Assembly: GCF_012935695.1 (NCBI RefSeq)
Contig: NZ_CP052859.1
Span: 4,505,001-4,569,000, forward strand
Origin: Pseudomonas sp. ADAK18
GTDB lineage: Bacteria > Pseudomonadota > Gammaproteobacteria > Pseudomonadales > Pseudomonadaceae
Length of the DNA stretch: 64,000 nucleotides
Direction: 5' to 3'
Below are positions 17,644 to 28,487 of this stretch, piece after piece. The notes below the pieces were generated by a model. It saw nothing but the letters and a program-made list of their open reading frames with translations. It was not told the origin of the DNA and searched no databases. A program made the position numbers and the translations under genes. Numbering within the stretch: position 1 is the stretch's first letter; every line of letters begins with the position of its first letter.

Positions 17644-18969
17644 TCAGTTCCCCTGCTTGTCGTCAAGAATGCGGTATTCCGCGCTGCGGGCGTGGGCAGT
17701 CAGCGATTCGCCGCGCGCCAGCACTGACGCAGTTTTGCCCAGCTCCGACGCGCCCTGAGGCGAGCAGAAGATGATCGACGAACGCTTCTGGAAGTCATAA
17801 ACCCCCAGCGGCGACGAGAATCGCGCGGTACCGGAGGTCGGCAGCACGTGATTGGGACCGGCGCAGTAGTCGCCCAAGGCTTCGCTGGTGTGGCGTCCCA
17901 TGAAGATTGCACCGGCGTGACGAATCAGCGGCAGCCAGGTTTGTGGGTCGGCCACGGACAGCTCCAGGTGCTCCGGCGCGATGCGGTTGGCCACTTCGAT
18001 GGCCTGCTCCATGTCACGGACCTGAATCAGCGCACCACGGCCATTGATCGATTTCTCAATGATCTCGGCGCGCTCCATGGTCGGCATCAACTTGGCGATG
18101 CTGGAGGCGACCTTGTCGAGGAATTCAGCGTCGGGACTGACCAGAATTGCCTGGGCGTCTTCATCGTGTTCAGCCTGGGAAAACAGGTCCATGGCGATCC
18201 AGTCCGGATCGGTCTGGCCATCGCATACCACGAGGATCTCCGAAGGGCCGGCGATCATGTCGATGCCGACCTGGCCAAATACATGGCGTTTGGCAGTGGC
18301 AACGTAGATGTTACCGGGGCCAACTACTTTGTCGACCTTCGGCACGCTTTCGGTGCCGTAGGCCAGTGCCGCTACGGCCTGGGCGCCACCGATGGTGAAC
18401 ACCCGGTCCACACCGGCGATGCAGGCTGCAGCCAGTACCAGCTCGTTGATTTCACCGCGCGGGGTGGGTACCACCATGACCACTTCGGTCACACCAGCTA
18501 CTTTGGCCGGAATCGCGTTCATCAGCACCGAGGACGGGTAGGACGCTTTACCGCCGGGCACGTACAGGCCGGCGCGATCCAGCGGCGTAACCTTCTGGCC
18601 CAGCACCGTGCCGTCGGCTTCGGTGTAGCTCCAGGAGTCCTGTTTTTGCTTTTCGTGGTAGCTGCGCACTCGTGCCGCCGCAACTTCCAACGCTTCGCGC
18701 TGGGGAGCGGTGATGCGGGTCAGCGCCAGTTCCAGGCGTTCGCGGGGCAGGATCAGGTCAGCCATGGAGGCAACGTCCAGGCCATCGAACTGCCGGGTGA
18801 AGTCCACCAGCGCCGCGTCACCGCGCTCGCGCACGCCCTTGATGATGTCGAGCACCCGCTGGTTGACCGAGTCGTCGGACACACTTTCCCAGCTCAGCAG
18901 ATGATCCAGATGATGGGCGAAATCCGGGTCGGCAGCGTTGAGTCGGGCAATTGCAGTGGACGTGGTCAT
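17644..18969 (-). CDS. hisD: Histidinol dehydrogenase
   Basis: Zinc enzyme that performs the last two oxidations, histidinol to histidine, with NAD. The 441 residues include the signature [31 protein letters not shown] near residues 240-270 and the catalytic pair in [11 protein letters not shown] near residue 325. Standard length for the family. A 389-codon frame on the other strand is a codon-bias shadow. Confidence 0.96.
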   Translation of the reverse strand: MTTSTAIARLNAADPDFAHHLDHLLSWESVSDDSVNQRVLDIIKGVRERGDAALVDFTRQFDGLDVASMADLILPRERLELALTRITAPQREALEVAAARVRSYHEKQKQDSWSYTEADGTVLGQKVTPLDRAGLYVPGGKASYPSSVLMNAIPAKVAGVTEVVMVVPTPRGEINELVLAAACIAGVDRVFTIGGAQAVAALAYGTESVPKVDKVVGPGNIYVATAKRHVFGQVGIDMIAGPSEILVVCDGQTDPDWIAMDLFSQAEHDEDAQAILVSPDAEFLDKVASSIAKLMPTMERAEIIEKSINGRGALIQVRDMEQAIEVANRIAPEHLELSVADPQTWLPLIRHAGAIFMGRHTSEALGDYCAGPNHVLPTSGTARFSSPLGVYDFQKRSSIIFCSPQGASELGKTASVLARGESLTAHARSAEYRILDDKQGN

Positions 18970-19070
18970 AGCGAGGGCCTCAATAGAATTGGCAAAAACT
19001 CAGGCGCCCTAAACTAGCAGTCGTTTCCGCTTGGGCACCTGAGAATTCTGGCTATGAGGCGGATAGACGG

Positions 19071-19089
19071 GCGCGACCTAAGGCCGCGC
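19071..19089 (-). other. Hairpin between hisG and hisD
   Basis: On the minus strand GCGCGGCC-TTA-GGTCGCGC pairs with one G-U wobble. It lies in the 127-base hisG-hisD spacer and has no T run, so processing or mRNA stabilisation is more likely than termination. Confidence 0.4.
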
Positions 19090-19096
19090 GGGTGAG

Positions 19097-19732
19097 TCAG
19101 CCGCGGTGTCGAGACTCCACTGCCTTGCGCAGGGTGTCGATCAACGCCTGGATACGGGCGTGCTGCATTTTCATCGAAGCCTTGTTGACGATCAGCCGGG
19201 AGCTGATGTCGGCAATGAAGTCCTGGGGTTCCAGGCCATTGGCGCGCAGGGTGTTGCCGGTGTCGACCACGTCGATGATCTTGTCGGCCAGGCCGATCAG
19301 CGGTGCCAGTTCCATCGAGCCGTAGAGCTTGATGATGTCGACCTGGCGGCCCTGCTCGGCGTAGTAGCGCTTGGCAACGTTGACGAACTTGGTCGCCACT
19401 CGCAGGCGACCCTTGGGCTCGACATCACCGACACGGCCGGCGGTCATCAGCTTGCACAGGGCAATGCGCAGATCCAGAGGCTCGTACAGGCCCTGGCCAC
19501 CGTATTCCATCAGCACATCTTTACCGGCAACGCCGAGGTCTGCCGCGCCATGCTCAACATAGGTCGGCACGTCAGTGGCACGCACGATCAACAGGCGAAC
19601 GTCGTCCTGGGTCGTGGGGATGATCAGCTTGCGGCTTTTGTCCGGATTCTCGGTCGGCACGATGCCCGCTTCAGCCAGAAGCGGCAAGGTGTCATCAAGG
19701 ATGCGGCCCTTGGACAGTGCGATGGTCAACAT
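19097..19732 (-). CDS. hisG: ATP phosphoribosyltransferase, short form
   Basis: Catalyses the first step of histidine synthesis, joining ATP and PRPP. The 211 residues are the short HisG form, which lacks the C-terminal regulatory domain and needs HisZ (not in this window). The PRPP-binding region [17 protein letters not shown] lies near residue 157. [21 protein letters not shown] is the usual N terminus. Feedback control by histidine would come through HisZ. Confidence 0.95.
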   Translation of the reverse strand: MLTIALSKGRILDDTLPLLAEAGIVPTENPDKSRKLIIPTTQDDVRLLIVRATDVPTYVEHGAADLGVAGKDVLMEYGGQGLYEPLDLRIALCKLMTAGRVGDVEPKGRLRVATKFVNVAKRYYAEQGRQVDIIKLYGSMELAPLIGLADKIIDVVDTGNTLRANGLEPQDFIADISSRLIVNKASMKMQHARIQALIDTLRKAVESRHRG

Positions 19733-19860
19733 GGGAAACGTCAGTCCTTCATCAGGCTATTGCTGCCCGGTCGCAATCGGCGCCGGACACAGATCAAGGC
19801 CATTACAGCCTCGATTTGAAACAAATCCAATACCGCTCAGTTAACAGCAAACACTTTCAT

Positions 19861-19964
19861 GTGGCGAGCGGGCTTGTCCGCGTTGGACTGCGTAGCAGTC
19901 CCAGTCTTTTTAAACAAAGAGCAGGGCCGCTTCGCGCCCCAACGCGGGCAAGCCCGCTCGCCAC
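19861..19964. repeat. REP pair (GTGGCGAGCGGGCTTG type)
   Basis: GTGGCGAGCGGGCTTG at one end and CAAGCCCGCTCGCCAC at the other are exact inverted copies. It lies between hisG and murA, upstream of hisG and downstream of murA. Confidence 0.88.
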
Positions 19965-19990
19965 AATGACCGAATGTGCAGTCCCTGGAA

Positions 19991-21519
<1,529 letters not shown>

Positions 21520-21565
21520 GCTCAACCTCTATCGGCGCCCAGTGCGCGCGGGTCGCACATCATAC

Positions 21566-21622
21566 AAAAAAGCCCCGCGCCTGCGAACCCCGCATAGCAG
21601 GACTCTGACGGGGGGCTTCTTT
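21566..21622 (-). terminator. Terminator between the mla operon and ibaG
   Basis: AGCCCC near 21571 and GGGGCT near 21611 pair across a loop, with T runs on the minus strand (GGGGCTTTTTTG). It would end the mla transcript before ibaG-murA. Confidence 0.7.
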
Positions 21623-21633
21623 AATAATGTGTA

Positions 21634-21939
21634 TTACGGATGCGCAAACAGCTCAGTAAGACCGGAAACCTGAGCGATTTCACGCATGTCTTCGGGCAAA
21701 GCCCGGACGCTGACCGGCTTTTTGACTGCCTCGGCATCGCGCATAAAACACAGCAGCAATGACAAACCGACGCTGCTGGACTTTTCCACTGCCGAACAAT
21801 CCAGCACCAGCGCGGGGGCAGTACTGGCGTTAATCAGCGCCTGGCCCTGTTTGCGCAGGGCCGGCCCGGTACTGTAGTCCAGTACACCGCTGAGCAGTAA
21901 TTCGCCGGCCTGGCCGAGATGGATAGCCGACTCACTCAT
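21634..21939 (-). CDS. mlaB: MlaB STAS-domain protein
   Basis: Cytosolic STAS subunit of the MlaFEDB complex that moves phospholipids between the two membranes. A 101-residue single STAS domain: LLLSGVLDYSTGPALRKQG, then LDCSAVEKSSSVGLSLLLCFMRDAE carrying the conserved Ser-rich loop near residue 52. ATGA overlap with mlaC shows translational coupling. Last gene of mlaFEDCB. Confidence 0.88.
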   Translation of the reverse strand: MSESAIHLGQAGELLLSGVLDYSTGPALRKQGQALINASTAPALVLDCSAVEKSSSVGLSLLLCFMRDAEAVKKPVSVRALPEDMREIAQVSGLTELFAHP

Positions 21940-22589
21940 TGGGCAGGCTTCTGTGCAGCGTCTTCGGACTGTGCCTTGGCCTTGGCGACTTCACCGGCCC
22001 AACCATTGATGGTTTTGTCCAGGTCATTGCCATTGCGCTGCATCGCGTCCGCAAACTGATCACGGAACAGCTTGCCGATATTGATGCCGTTGATGATCAC
22101 GTTGCGCAGTTTCCACTCGCCGTTAATCTTTTCCAGGGTGTAGGTCACGGGATACACCGCGCCGCTGCTGCCCTTGACGGTCATGCCGACACTGGTACGG
22201 TCACCCGACTCATCCTTTGGTGCATCAACGGTAATGCCCTGGTTGTTGTACTCAAGCAGTGCATTGCCATAGAACTGAAACAGGCCGCGCTTGAAGTTCT
22301 CCTGAAAGCGGGTCATTTGCTCAGGCGTCGCCTTGCGCGAGTACTTGACGGTCATGATGCTTTTGGAGATGCCTTCGGCATCCACCACCGGACCGACGAT
22401 AGTGTTCAGCGCTTCATAAAAGTCGCTCGGGTCCTGTTTGTACTTTTCCTTGTTGGCCTTCAAATCGGCCAACATCTTGTTGGTCGTGTCCTGCACCAGA
22501 TCATGCGCAGAACCTGCAGCAACCGCATTTGCCATCAACGGCAGCGCTGCAAGCAGTACCAGCAGGCCACGTCGCAAGGTAGAGATCAT
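21936..22589 (-). CDS. mlaC: MlaC periplasmic phospholipid-binding protein
   Basis: Periplasmic shuttle carrying phospholipid between MlaA and the MlaFEDB complex. The start at 22589 gives a Sec signal (MISTLRRGLLVLLAALPLMA) with cleavage near NAVAAG, and an AGGAA seven bases upstream; the ATG at 22604 overlaps the mlaD stop and is less likely. The mature part has the Tol_Tol_Ttg2 domain (KQDPSDFYEALNTIVGP). 217 residues. Confidence 0.9.
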   Translation of the reverse strand: MISTLRRGLLVLLAALPLMANAVAAGSAHDLVQDTTNKMLADLKANKEKYKQDPSDFYEALNTIVGPVVDAEGISKSIMTVKYSRKATPEQMTRFQENFKRGLFQFYGNALLEYNNQGITVDAPKDESGDRTSVGMTVKGSSGAVYPVTYTLEKINGEWKLRNVIINGINIGKLFRDQFADAMQRNGNDLDKTINGWAGEVAKAKAQSEDAAQKPAQ

Positions 22590-22600
22590 GAACACATTCC

Positions 22601-23068
22601 TCATTTGGCGTCTTTATTAACGGTATTGAGCAGGAATTTTCCGATCAGGTCCTCCAGCACCAGCGACGACTGAGTGTCATGGATGGTCGAACCATCCTTG
22701 AGCAGGGCTGTTTCCCCGCCCACACTGATACCAATGTACTTCTCGCCCAGCAAACCCGCCGTGAGAATAGACGCCGTGGAGTCGGTCGGCAGATTATCCA
22801 CCTTCTTGTCCACTTGCATGGTCACCCGGCCTGTGAAGCTGTCGCGATCCAGATCGATAGCCGTGACTTTGCCGATGGTTACACCCGCCATGGTCACTTT
22901 AGCTCTGACAGTCAAACCGGCGATATTGTCGAAGTAGGCGTAAAGTTTATACGTGTCAGCCGTAGGGCTGGCCGAGAGGCCGCTGACTCGCAGGGCGAGC
23001 AACAGTAAAGCCAGGATGCCAGCCAGCAAGAAAAGGCCGACACCGATTTCCACAGTGCGGTTTTGCAT
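22601..23068 (-). CDS. mlaD: MlaD MCE-domain protein
   Basis: Periplasm-facing, membrane-anchored MCE subunit that forms the hexameric lipid-binding ring of MlaFEDB. 155 residues: one N-terminal hydrophobic anchor (VGLFLLAGILALLLLALRVSG), then the MCE domain (YAYFDNIAGLTVRAKVTMAG; ASILTAGLLGEKYIGISVGG). Its start codon touches the mlaE stop. Confidence 0.93.
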   Translation of the reverse strand: MQNRTVEIGVGLFLLAGILALLLLALRVSGLSASPTADTYKLYAYFDNIAGLTVRAKVTMAGVTIGKVTAIDLDRDSFTGRVTMQVDKKVDNLPTDSTASILTAGLLGEKYIGISVGGETALLKDGSTIHDTQSSLVLEDLIGKFLLNTVNKDAK

Positions 23069-23865
23069 CAGAAATCTCCAAACATCAAGGCGGTCAAAAT
23101 GAAGTCAAGGCCCAGTACTGCCAACGAGGCGTACACAACGGTCTTGGTGGTGGCGCGACTGATCCCTTCAGACGTGGGCTCACAGTCATAGCCTTGGAAT
23201 ACGGCGATCCAGGTCACTACAAAGGCAAAGACAATGCTCTTGATGATGCCGTTGAGCACGTCACCGGTGAAGGTCACACTGTTTTGCATGTTGGCCCAGT
23301 AGGAGCCGTCGTAGACCCCCAACCAGTCCACCGCCACCCACGAACCACCCCAAATCCCGACCACGCTGAAAATCATCGCCAGCAATGGCAGAGAGATGAA
23401 ACCGGCCCACAGGCGCGGGGCAACAATGTATTTGAGCGGGTCCACGCCTATCATTTCCAGGCTGGACAGCTGTTCGGTGGACTTCATGTTGCCGATTTCC
23501 GCCGTCAGCGCCGAACCGGCACGCCCGGCAAACAGCAACGCGGTGACCACCGGCCCCAGTTCACGTAACAACGTCAGGGCGACCATCTGCCCTACCGCCT
23601 GCTCGGAACCGTAGCTGGAGAGGATATTGAAACCCTGCAACGCAAGCACCATGCCGATGAACATCCCGGAGACCACGATGATCACCAGGGACATCACGCC
23701 CACCGAATGCAATTGCTTGAGCAGCAGGCCAAAACCGCCACCGATTCCGCCGCGGCCGAGCAAGGCATGAAACAGGAAAATCGTCGAACGGCCGAGCACT
23801 TCGACAATGTCGATGCCCGAACGGCCGAAAAGGCGAACCTTCTCGATTAAAGATGTCTTGCGCAT
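23068..23865 (-). CDS. mlaE: MlaE permease
   Basis: Inner-membrane permease subunit of the Mla ABC transporter. 265 residues with about five hydrophobic segments and the MlaE signature GMVLALQGFNILSSYGSEQAVGQMVALTLLRELGPVVTALLFAGRAGSALTAEIG near residues 70-125. The ends touch those of mlaF and mlaD, so translation is coupled. Confidence 0.94.
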   Translation of the reverse strand: MRKTSLIEKVRLFGRSGIDIVEVLGRSTIFLFHALLGRGGIGGGFGLLLKQLHSVGVMSLVIIVVSGMFIGMVLALQGFNILSSYGSEQAVGQMVALTLLRELGPVVTALLFAGRAGSALTAEIGNMKSTEQLSSLEMIGVDPLKYIVAPRLWAGFISLPLLAMIFSVVGIWGGSWVAVDWLGVYDGSYWANMQNSVTFTGDVLNGIIKSIVFAFVVTWIAVFQGYDCEPTSEGISRATTKTVVYASLAVLGLDFILTALMFGDF

Positions 23866-24674
23866 CAGCGCTTCCCCAGAAGATCTGAGCGGTAGTCCGC
23901 TGCCGGAAAATGAAAAGGCACCGGGCCATCGGGATCGCCTGTCATGAATTGGCGAATCCGCGGGTTATCAGCGTTCATCAGCTCTTCAGGCGTGCCCTGC
24001 CCCAACACCTGACCATCACCCACCACATAGAGGTAGTCGGCAATGCTCGCGGTTTCGGCCAAATCGTGAGAGACCACAATACTGGTGATGCCCAGGGCGT
24101 CGTTGAGCAGGCGGATCAAGCGCACCAGCACCCCCATGGCAATCGGGTCCTGGCCGACGAAAGGTTCGTCGTACATGAGAATCTGCGGGTCCAGAGCGAT
24201 GGCACGAGCCAGGGCCACTCGGCGCTTCATGCCGCCGGACAATTCGTCAGGCATCAGGTCGATGGCACCGCGCAGCCCTACGGCCTGCAGTTTCAGCAAC
24301 ACAATGTCACGAATCATTTCGTCGGACAGTTGAGTGTGCACCCGCAGCGGAAACGCCACGTTCTCGAACACATCCAGATCAGTGAACAGCGCGCCACTCT
24401 GGAACAACACGCCCATGTGCTTGCGGGCATCGAACAGATCGCTGCGCGACAGCGTCGGCAGGTTCTGGCCATTGACCCAGACTTCGCCGGCACTTGGACG
24501 CAATTGCATGCCCATCAGGCGCAGCAATGTGGTCTTGCCGCAACCGGAAGGCCCCATGATGCCCGTGACCTTGCCACGGGGAATGCGAATATCCACATTA
24601 TTGAAGATGCTGCGCGTACCGCGCTTGAAGGAAAGGCCCTTCAGCTCGACCGCGTAGGCGTTATCGGCACTCAT
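23865..24674 (-). CDS. mlaF: MlaF ATP-binding subunit
   Basis: ATPase of the Mla phospholipid transporter. 269 residues: Walker A GPSGCGKTT near residue 42, the ABC signature LSGGMKRR near 145 and Walker B ILMYDEPF near 165, followed by the switch His in VVSHD. First gene of mlaFEDCB; the 288-base space upstream is shared with divergent kdsD. Confidence 0.95.
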   Translation of the reverse strand: MSADNAYAVELKGLSFKRGTRSIFNNVDIRIPRGKVTGIMGPSGCGKTTLLRLMGMQLRPSAGEVWVNGQNLPTLSRSDLFDARKHMGVLFQSGALFTDLDVFENVAFPLRVHTQLSDEMIRDIVLLKLQAVGLRGAIDLMPDELSGGMKRRVALARAIALDPQILMYDEPFVGQDPIAMGVLVRLIRLLNDALGITSIVVSHDLAETASIADYLYVVGDGQVLGQGTPEELMNADNPRIRQFMTGDPDGPVPFHFPAADYRSDLLGKR

Positions 24675-24923
24675 CTAAACTCCTTGGGATGCAGCCTCTC
24701 GCTCAGACACCTTGTTTTCGATAAATGCTTAAGGCAAATAAAAACAAAGACCGTGCGGACCGAACTGGCGGCGAACTATATCACTGTCGATACAGCGCGC
24801 CCAAGGCCGGAACAGAGCTTGTTCAGAATCAGGACAGGTAAAAAATTGTAATTAAGAGGGTTCCCGCAACGCTGCCTGAACTAAAGGCTGACGAACTTGC
24901 GTGAGGGAATTGATCATTACCGC

Positions 24924-24929
24924 TATAAT
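24924..24929 (+). promoter_or_regulatory. Candidate -10 box for kdsD
   Basis: TATAAT 35 bases before the kdsD ATG in the shared mlaF/kdsD region. No convincing -35. Confidence 0.35.
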
Positions 24930-24963
24930 CGCCGACTTTTCGTCAGGCTATACGATTTCAGAC

Positions 24964-25938
24964 ATGAGCCAATCCAGCGACCTTATTCAATCCGCACAAC
25001 GCACCATCCGCCTCGAGCTTGAAGCCGTAGAAGGCTTACTGGCCCATATCGACGCAGATTTCGTACGCGCATGCGAGATGATTCTGGCCAGCAAAGGCCG
25101 CGTTGTCGTGGTTGGCATGGGCAAATCCGGCCACGTTGGCAACAAGATTGCCGCCACCTTGGCGAGCACGGGGACCACCGCGTTTTTCGTGCATCCGGCC
25201 GAGGCCAGCCACGGCGATATGGGCATGATCACCCGGGATGACATCATCCTGGCCCTGTCCAACTCCGGCACCACCAACGAAATCGTCACCCTGCTGCCGC
25301 TGATCAAGCGCCTGGGCATCAAGCTGATCAGCCTCACCGGCAACCCGGATTCGACGTTGGCCAAGGCCGCCGAAGTGAATTTGAATGTGCATGTAGCCCA
25401 TGAAGCCTGCCCGCTGAACCTGGCCCCGACCTCCTCTACCACCGCCGCCCTGGTGATGGGCGATGCGCTGGCGGTAGCCCTGCTGGAAGCCCGCGGCTTT
25501 ACCGCCGAAGATTTCGCGTTTTCCCATCCGGGCGGTGCACTGGGCCGTCGGTTGCTGTTGAAAGTGGAAAACGTCATGCACACCGGCGACGAACTACCAC
25601 AGGTCCAGCGCGGTACGCTGCTCAAGGACGCGCTGATGGAGATGACTCGCAAGGGCCTGGGCATGACGGTCATCCTGGAGGCCGATGGCCGCCTGGCCGG
25701 GGTTTTCACCGACGGAGACCTGCGCCGCACCCTGGACCGCACCATTGATATCCACACCGCCACCATCGACGATGTAATGACTCCTCATGGCAAGACCGCC
25801 CGCGCCGAGATGCTCGCAGCCGAAGCGCTGAAGATCATGGAGGACCACAAGATCGGCGCCCTGGTGGTGGTCGATAGCAATGATCACCCGATTGGCGCCC
25901 TGAACATGCACGACTTGCTGCGTGCGGGAGTGATGTAA
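24964..25938 (+). CDS. kdsD: Arabinose-5-phosphate isomerase
   Basis: Interconverts ribulose 5-phosphate and arabinose 5-phosphate, the first step of Kdo synthesis for LPS. 324 residues: an SIS domain (VVVGMGKSGHVGNKIAATLASTGT near 48; HPAEASHGDMGMI) followed by two CBS domains (residues about 210-320). The ATG at 24964 starts MSQSSDLIQSAQRTIRLE. kdsC starts at the base after the stop, beginning the kds-lpt-rpoN run. Confidence 0.95.
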   Translation: MSQSSDLIQSAQRTIRLELEAVEGLLAHIDADFVRACEMILASKGRVVVVGMGKSGHVGNKIAATLASTGTTAFFVHPAEASHGDMGMITRDDIILALSNSGTTNEIVTLLPLIKRLGIKLISLTGNPDSTLAKAAEVNLNVHVAHEACPLNLAPTSSTTAALVMGDALAVALLEARGFTAEDFAFSHPGGALGRRLLLKVENVMHTGDELPQVQRGTLLKDALMEMTRKGLGMTVILEADGRLAGVFTDGDLRRTLDRTIDIHTATIDDVMTPHGKTARAEMLAAEALKIMEDHKIGALVVVDSNDHPIGALNMHDLLRAGVM

Positions 25939-26463
25939 ATGACCACCGACCTGCTGCAACGTGGCAAACACATCAAATTGGCGATTTTCGACGTTGACGG
26001 CGTGCTGACCGATGGCCGCCTGTACTTCCTCGAAGATGGCAGCGAATTCAAGACGTTCAACACCCTCGACGGCCAGGGCATCAAGATGCTCATGGCTTCA
26101 GGCGTGCAAACAGCCATTATCAGCGGTCGCAAGACCCCCGTTGTGGAACGTCGCGCACAAAACCTGGGGATTCCTCACCTCTATCAGGGCCGCGAGGATA
26201 AACTGGTGGTTCTGGACGAGCTTCTTGGCCAACTCAACCTAAGCTATGAGCAGGTTGCCTACCTGGGTGATGACTTGCCTGACTTGCCGGTAATTCGCCG
26301 GGTCGGCCTAGGCATGGCGGTGGCCAATGCTGCAGCCTTTGTTCGCGAGCACGCCCATGGTGTTACCACAGCCCGTGGCGGCGAAGGCGCCGCCCGTGAG
26401 TTCTGCGAATTGATCCTGCGCGCCCAGGGCAGCCTTGAAGCGGCTCACGCCGCCTACTTATAG
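25939..26463 (+). CDS. kdsC: KDO-8-phosphate phosphatase
   Basis: HAD-superfamily phosphatase that converts Kdo-8-phosphate to Kdo. 174 residues with the HAD motif I AIFDVDGVLTDG near residue 16, motif II in TAIISGRKT and motif IV in LGDDLPDLPV. The compact form without cap is typical of KdsC. Begins directly after the kdsD stop (TAAATG). Confidence 0.95.
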   Translation: MTTDLLQRGKHIKLAIFDVDGVLTDGRLYFLEDGSEFKTFNTLDGQGIKMLMASGVQTAIISGRKTPVVERRAQNLGIPHLYQGREDKLVVLDELLGQLNLSYEQVAYLGDDLPDLPVIRRVGLGMAVANAAAFVREHAHGVTTARGGEGAAREFCELILRAQGSLEAAHAAYL

Positions 26464-26471
26464 AGCTTTGT

Positions 26472-27044
26472 ATGCTGAGTAAAAAGATTCGCAATTTCCT
26501 GTTATTCGCCGTCATCGCCGCGCTGTTCGCGGCGGTTGGCTACTGGAATATCAGCCCGGAACGCTTCCTCGACCAGCCTGTTGTGCAGGTCGACCAGAGC
26601 GCTATCGACTATTACGCCACCAATGCCTACAGCATCCAGTTCCTGCCCGACGGCAAGGTTCAGTATGAGATGACCTCGGAAAAGGTCGATCACATGAAGG
26701 CTTCGCAGATCACGATGCTGACCAAACCGGACATGCAACTGTATCGCGGCGCAGAGTTCCCCTGGCATGTCACCAGCGAACGTGGCGAGGTCAATCCCGA
26801 CGGTACTGAGGTCGAGCTGATCGACTCGGTTCGCGTCGCTCGTACCGACGCACAGAACCGCGACACCATCATTACCAGCAGTCGCATGACCGTATTCCCA
26901 CAGAAGCAATATGCGCAGACCGAGCAAGACGTTAGAATCGACGGCGCTGGCGGTGTATCGACTGGCAAGGGAATGAAAGCGTATTTGAAAGAAAGCAGGA
27001 TACACCTGCTATCGAACGTAAGAGGACAGTATGAGGCTCGTTAA
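26472..27044 (+). CDS. lptC: LPS export protein LptC
   Basis: Bitopic inner-membrane protein linking LptB2FG to the periplasmic LptA bridge. 190 residues: N-terminal anchor FLLFAVIAALFAAVGYWNI, then a beta-jellyroll domain (VQYEMTSEKVDHMKASQITMLTKPDMQLY). The last 14 bases overlap the start of lptA. Confidence 0.92.
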   Translation: MLSKKIRNFLLFAVIAALFAAVGYWNISPERFLDQPVVQVDQSAIDYYATNAYSIQFLPDGKVQYEMTSEKVDHMKASQITMLTKPDMQLYRGAEFPWHVTSERGEVNPDGTEVELIDSVRVARTDAQNRDTIITSSRMTVFPQKQYAQTEQDVRIDGAGGVSTGKGMKAYLKESRIHLLSNVRGQYEAR

Positions 27045-27564
27045 AACCCTCCCTATTTTGCTCGGTCTGGGCGCAGCACTGGGAAGCGTGAGCGCCTGGG
27101 CTCTGCCGAACGATAGCCAGCAACCGATCCACATTCAGGCTGACGATGCGCAGCTGGATGACAAGCAAGGTGTCGCGACCTACAAAGGTGACGTAATCAT
27201 CACCCAAGGCTCGATGATCGTTAAGGGCAACACCGTGACACTTACTCGTACCAAAGACGGCGCGATTGATGTGGTCACTTCCGTGGGCAACCTGGCGTAT
27301 TTCGAACAGCTGCAAAAGGTTGGCGACCCGAAACCGGTCCAGGGCTACGGCGTGACGATTCAGTACCATGCCCAGCAAAACCGCATCGTGCTGATCGACA
27401 AGGCCAAGGTCATCAATGACGGCAACACCACCGAAGGCGAAAAAATCGTCTACGACACCGTAAAGCAAATTGCCCAGGCTGGTCGTGCCAATGGCGCCAC
27501 GGTCACCGAGAAACGTCCGCGTATCGACATGGTCATCCAGCCGAAAGAGAAGAAGACTCCGTAA
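27031..27564 (+). CDS. lptA: Periplasmic LPS-bridge protein LptA (LptH)
   Basis: Periplasmic protein forming the LPS bridge between LptC and LptD (called LptH in P. aeruginosa). 177 residues: a Sec signal ([23 protein letters not shown]), then the OstA-like domain starting [28 protein letters not shown]. It overlaps lptC by 14 bases and lptB by one (TAATG), so the three are coupled. Confidence 0.93.
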   Translation: MRLVKTLPILLGLGAALGSVSAWALPNDSQQPIHIQADDAQLDDKQGVATYKGDVIITQGSMIVKGNTVTLTRTKDGAIDVVTSVGNLAYFEQLQKVGDPKPVQGYGVTIQYHAQQNRIVLIDKAKVINDGNTTEGEKIVYDTVKQIAQAGRANGATVTEKRPRIDMVIQPKEKKTP

Positions 27565-28289
27565 TGGCAACCCTGAAAGCCCAGCATCTGGCCAAGGCCT
27601 ATAAAAGCCGTCAGGTCGTGCGCGACGTCAGCCTGTCGATCGACAGTGGCCAGATAGTCGGCTTGCTCGGCCCCAACGGTGCCGGCAAGACTACCTGCTT
27701 CTACATGATCGTTGGCCTGGTACAGGCCGATCAGGGTCGCGTACTGATCGACGACTTGGACGTCAGCCATCAGCCCATGCACGGTCGTGCACGGGCGGGT
27801 ATCGGCTATCTTCCACAAGAAGCATCGATCTTCCGCAAACTGTCGGTATCCGACAACATCATGGCGATCCTCGAGACCCGCAAGGAACTCGACCGCGCCG
27901 GACGCAAGAAAGAGCTGGAAAGCCTGCTGCAGGAGTTCCATATCAACCACATTCGCGACAACCTCGGCATGAGCCTCTCCGGCGGCGAGCGTCGTCGCGT
28001 GGAAATCGCCCGCGCCCTGGCCACTGCACCGAAGTTCATCCTGCTGGACGAACCCTTCGCCGGTGTTGACCCAATCTCGGTCGGCGATATCAAACAGATC
28101 ATCCATCACCTCAAGGCCAAGGGTATCGGTGTATTGATCACCGACCACAACGTCCGCGAGACCCTCGATATCTGCGAAACAGCCTATATCGTCAACGATG
28201 GGCAACTGATTGCCGAAGGCGATTCCGCCACCATCCTGGCCAACGAACTGGTCAAGGAAGTGTACCTGGGCCACGAGTTCCGTCTGTAA
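27564..28289 (+). CDS. lptB: LPS export ATPase LptB
   Basis: ATPase that powers LPS extraction by LptFG. 241 residues: Walker [10 protein letters not shown] near residue 37, Q-loop [14 protein letters not shown], signature LSGGERRR and Walker [14 protein letters not shown] near 155, and H-loop [11 protein letters not shown]. lptF and lptG are not in the window. Confidence 0.96.
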   Translation: MATLKAQHLAKAYKSRQVVRDVSLSIDSGQIVGLLGPNGAGKTTCFYMIVGLVQADQGRVLIDDLDVSHQPMHGRARAGIGYLPQEASIFRKLSVSDNIMAILETRKELDRAGRKKELESLLQEFHINHIRDNLGMSLSGGERRRVEIARALATAPKFILLDEPFAGVDPISVGDIKQIIHHLKAKGIGVLITDHNVRETLDICETAYIVNDGQLIAEGDSATILANELVKEVYLGHEFRL

Positions 28290-28343
28290 GCATCATCCTG
28301 CAAGCAGCATGGTGTCTGGCCCTTCGCCAAGGAGCGCAAGCAG

Positions 28344-28369
28344 CAATAAAAACCTCAAGATTTTTATTG
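28344..28369 (+). other. AT-rich hairpin between lptB and rpoN
   Basis: CAATAAAAA and TTTTTATTG form a nine-base stem around CCTCAAGA. It may weakly separate lptB and rpoN transcripts; the stem has almost no GC. Confidence 0.35.
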
Positions 28370-28405
28370 TTACTGCGCTCTAGGCAAAGCCCCCGATATC
28401 AGGCA

Positions 28406-28411
28406 TATAAT
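28406..28411 (+). promoter_or_regulatory. Candidate -10 box for rpoN
   Basis: TATAAT 77 bases before rpoN, following the hairpin at 28344-28369. There is no clear -35. Confidence 0.35.
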
Positions 28412-28487
28412 TTGCTTATGTTTGGCGCTCACGCGCCCTGTCGTGGATGGCGCACTGCGCCGGCGAATAAGGTGTTAAGCCCCTGCC

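Noticed and set aside
17848..19017. 389-codon plus-strand frame opposite hisD
   Set aside because: Antisense shadow of hisD; its translation lacks known motifs.
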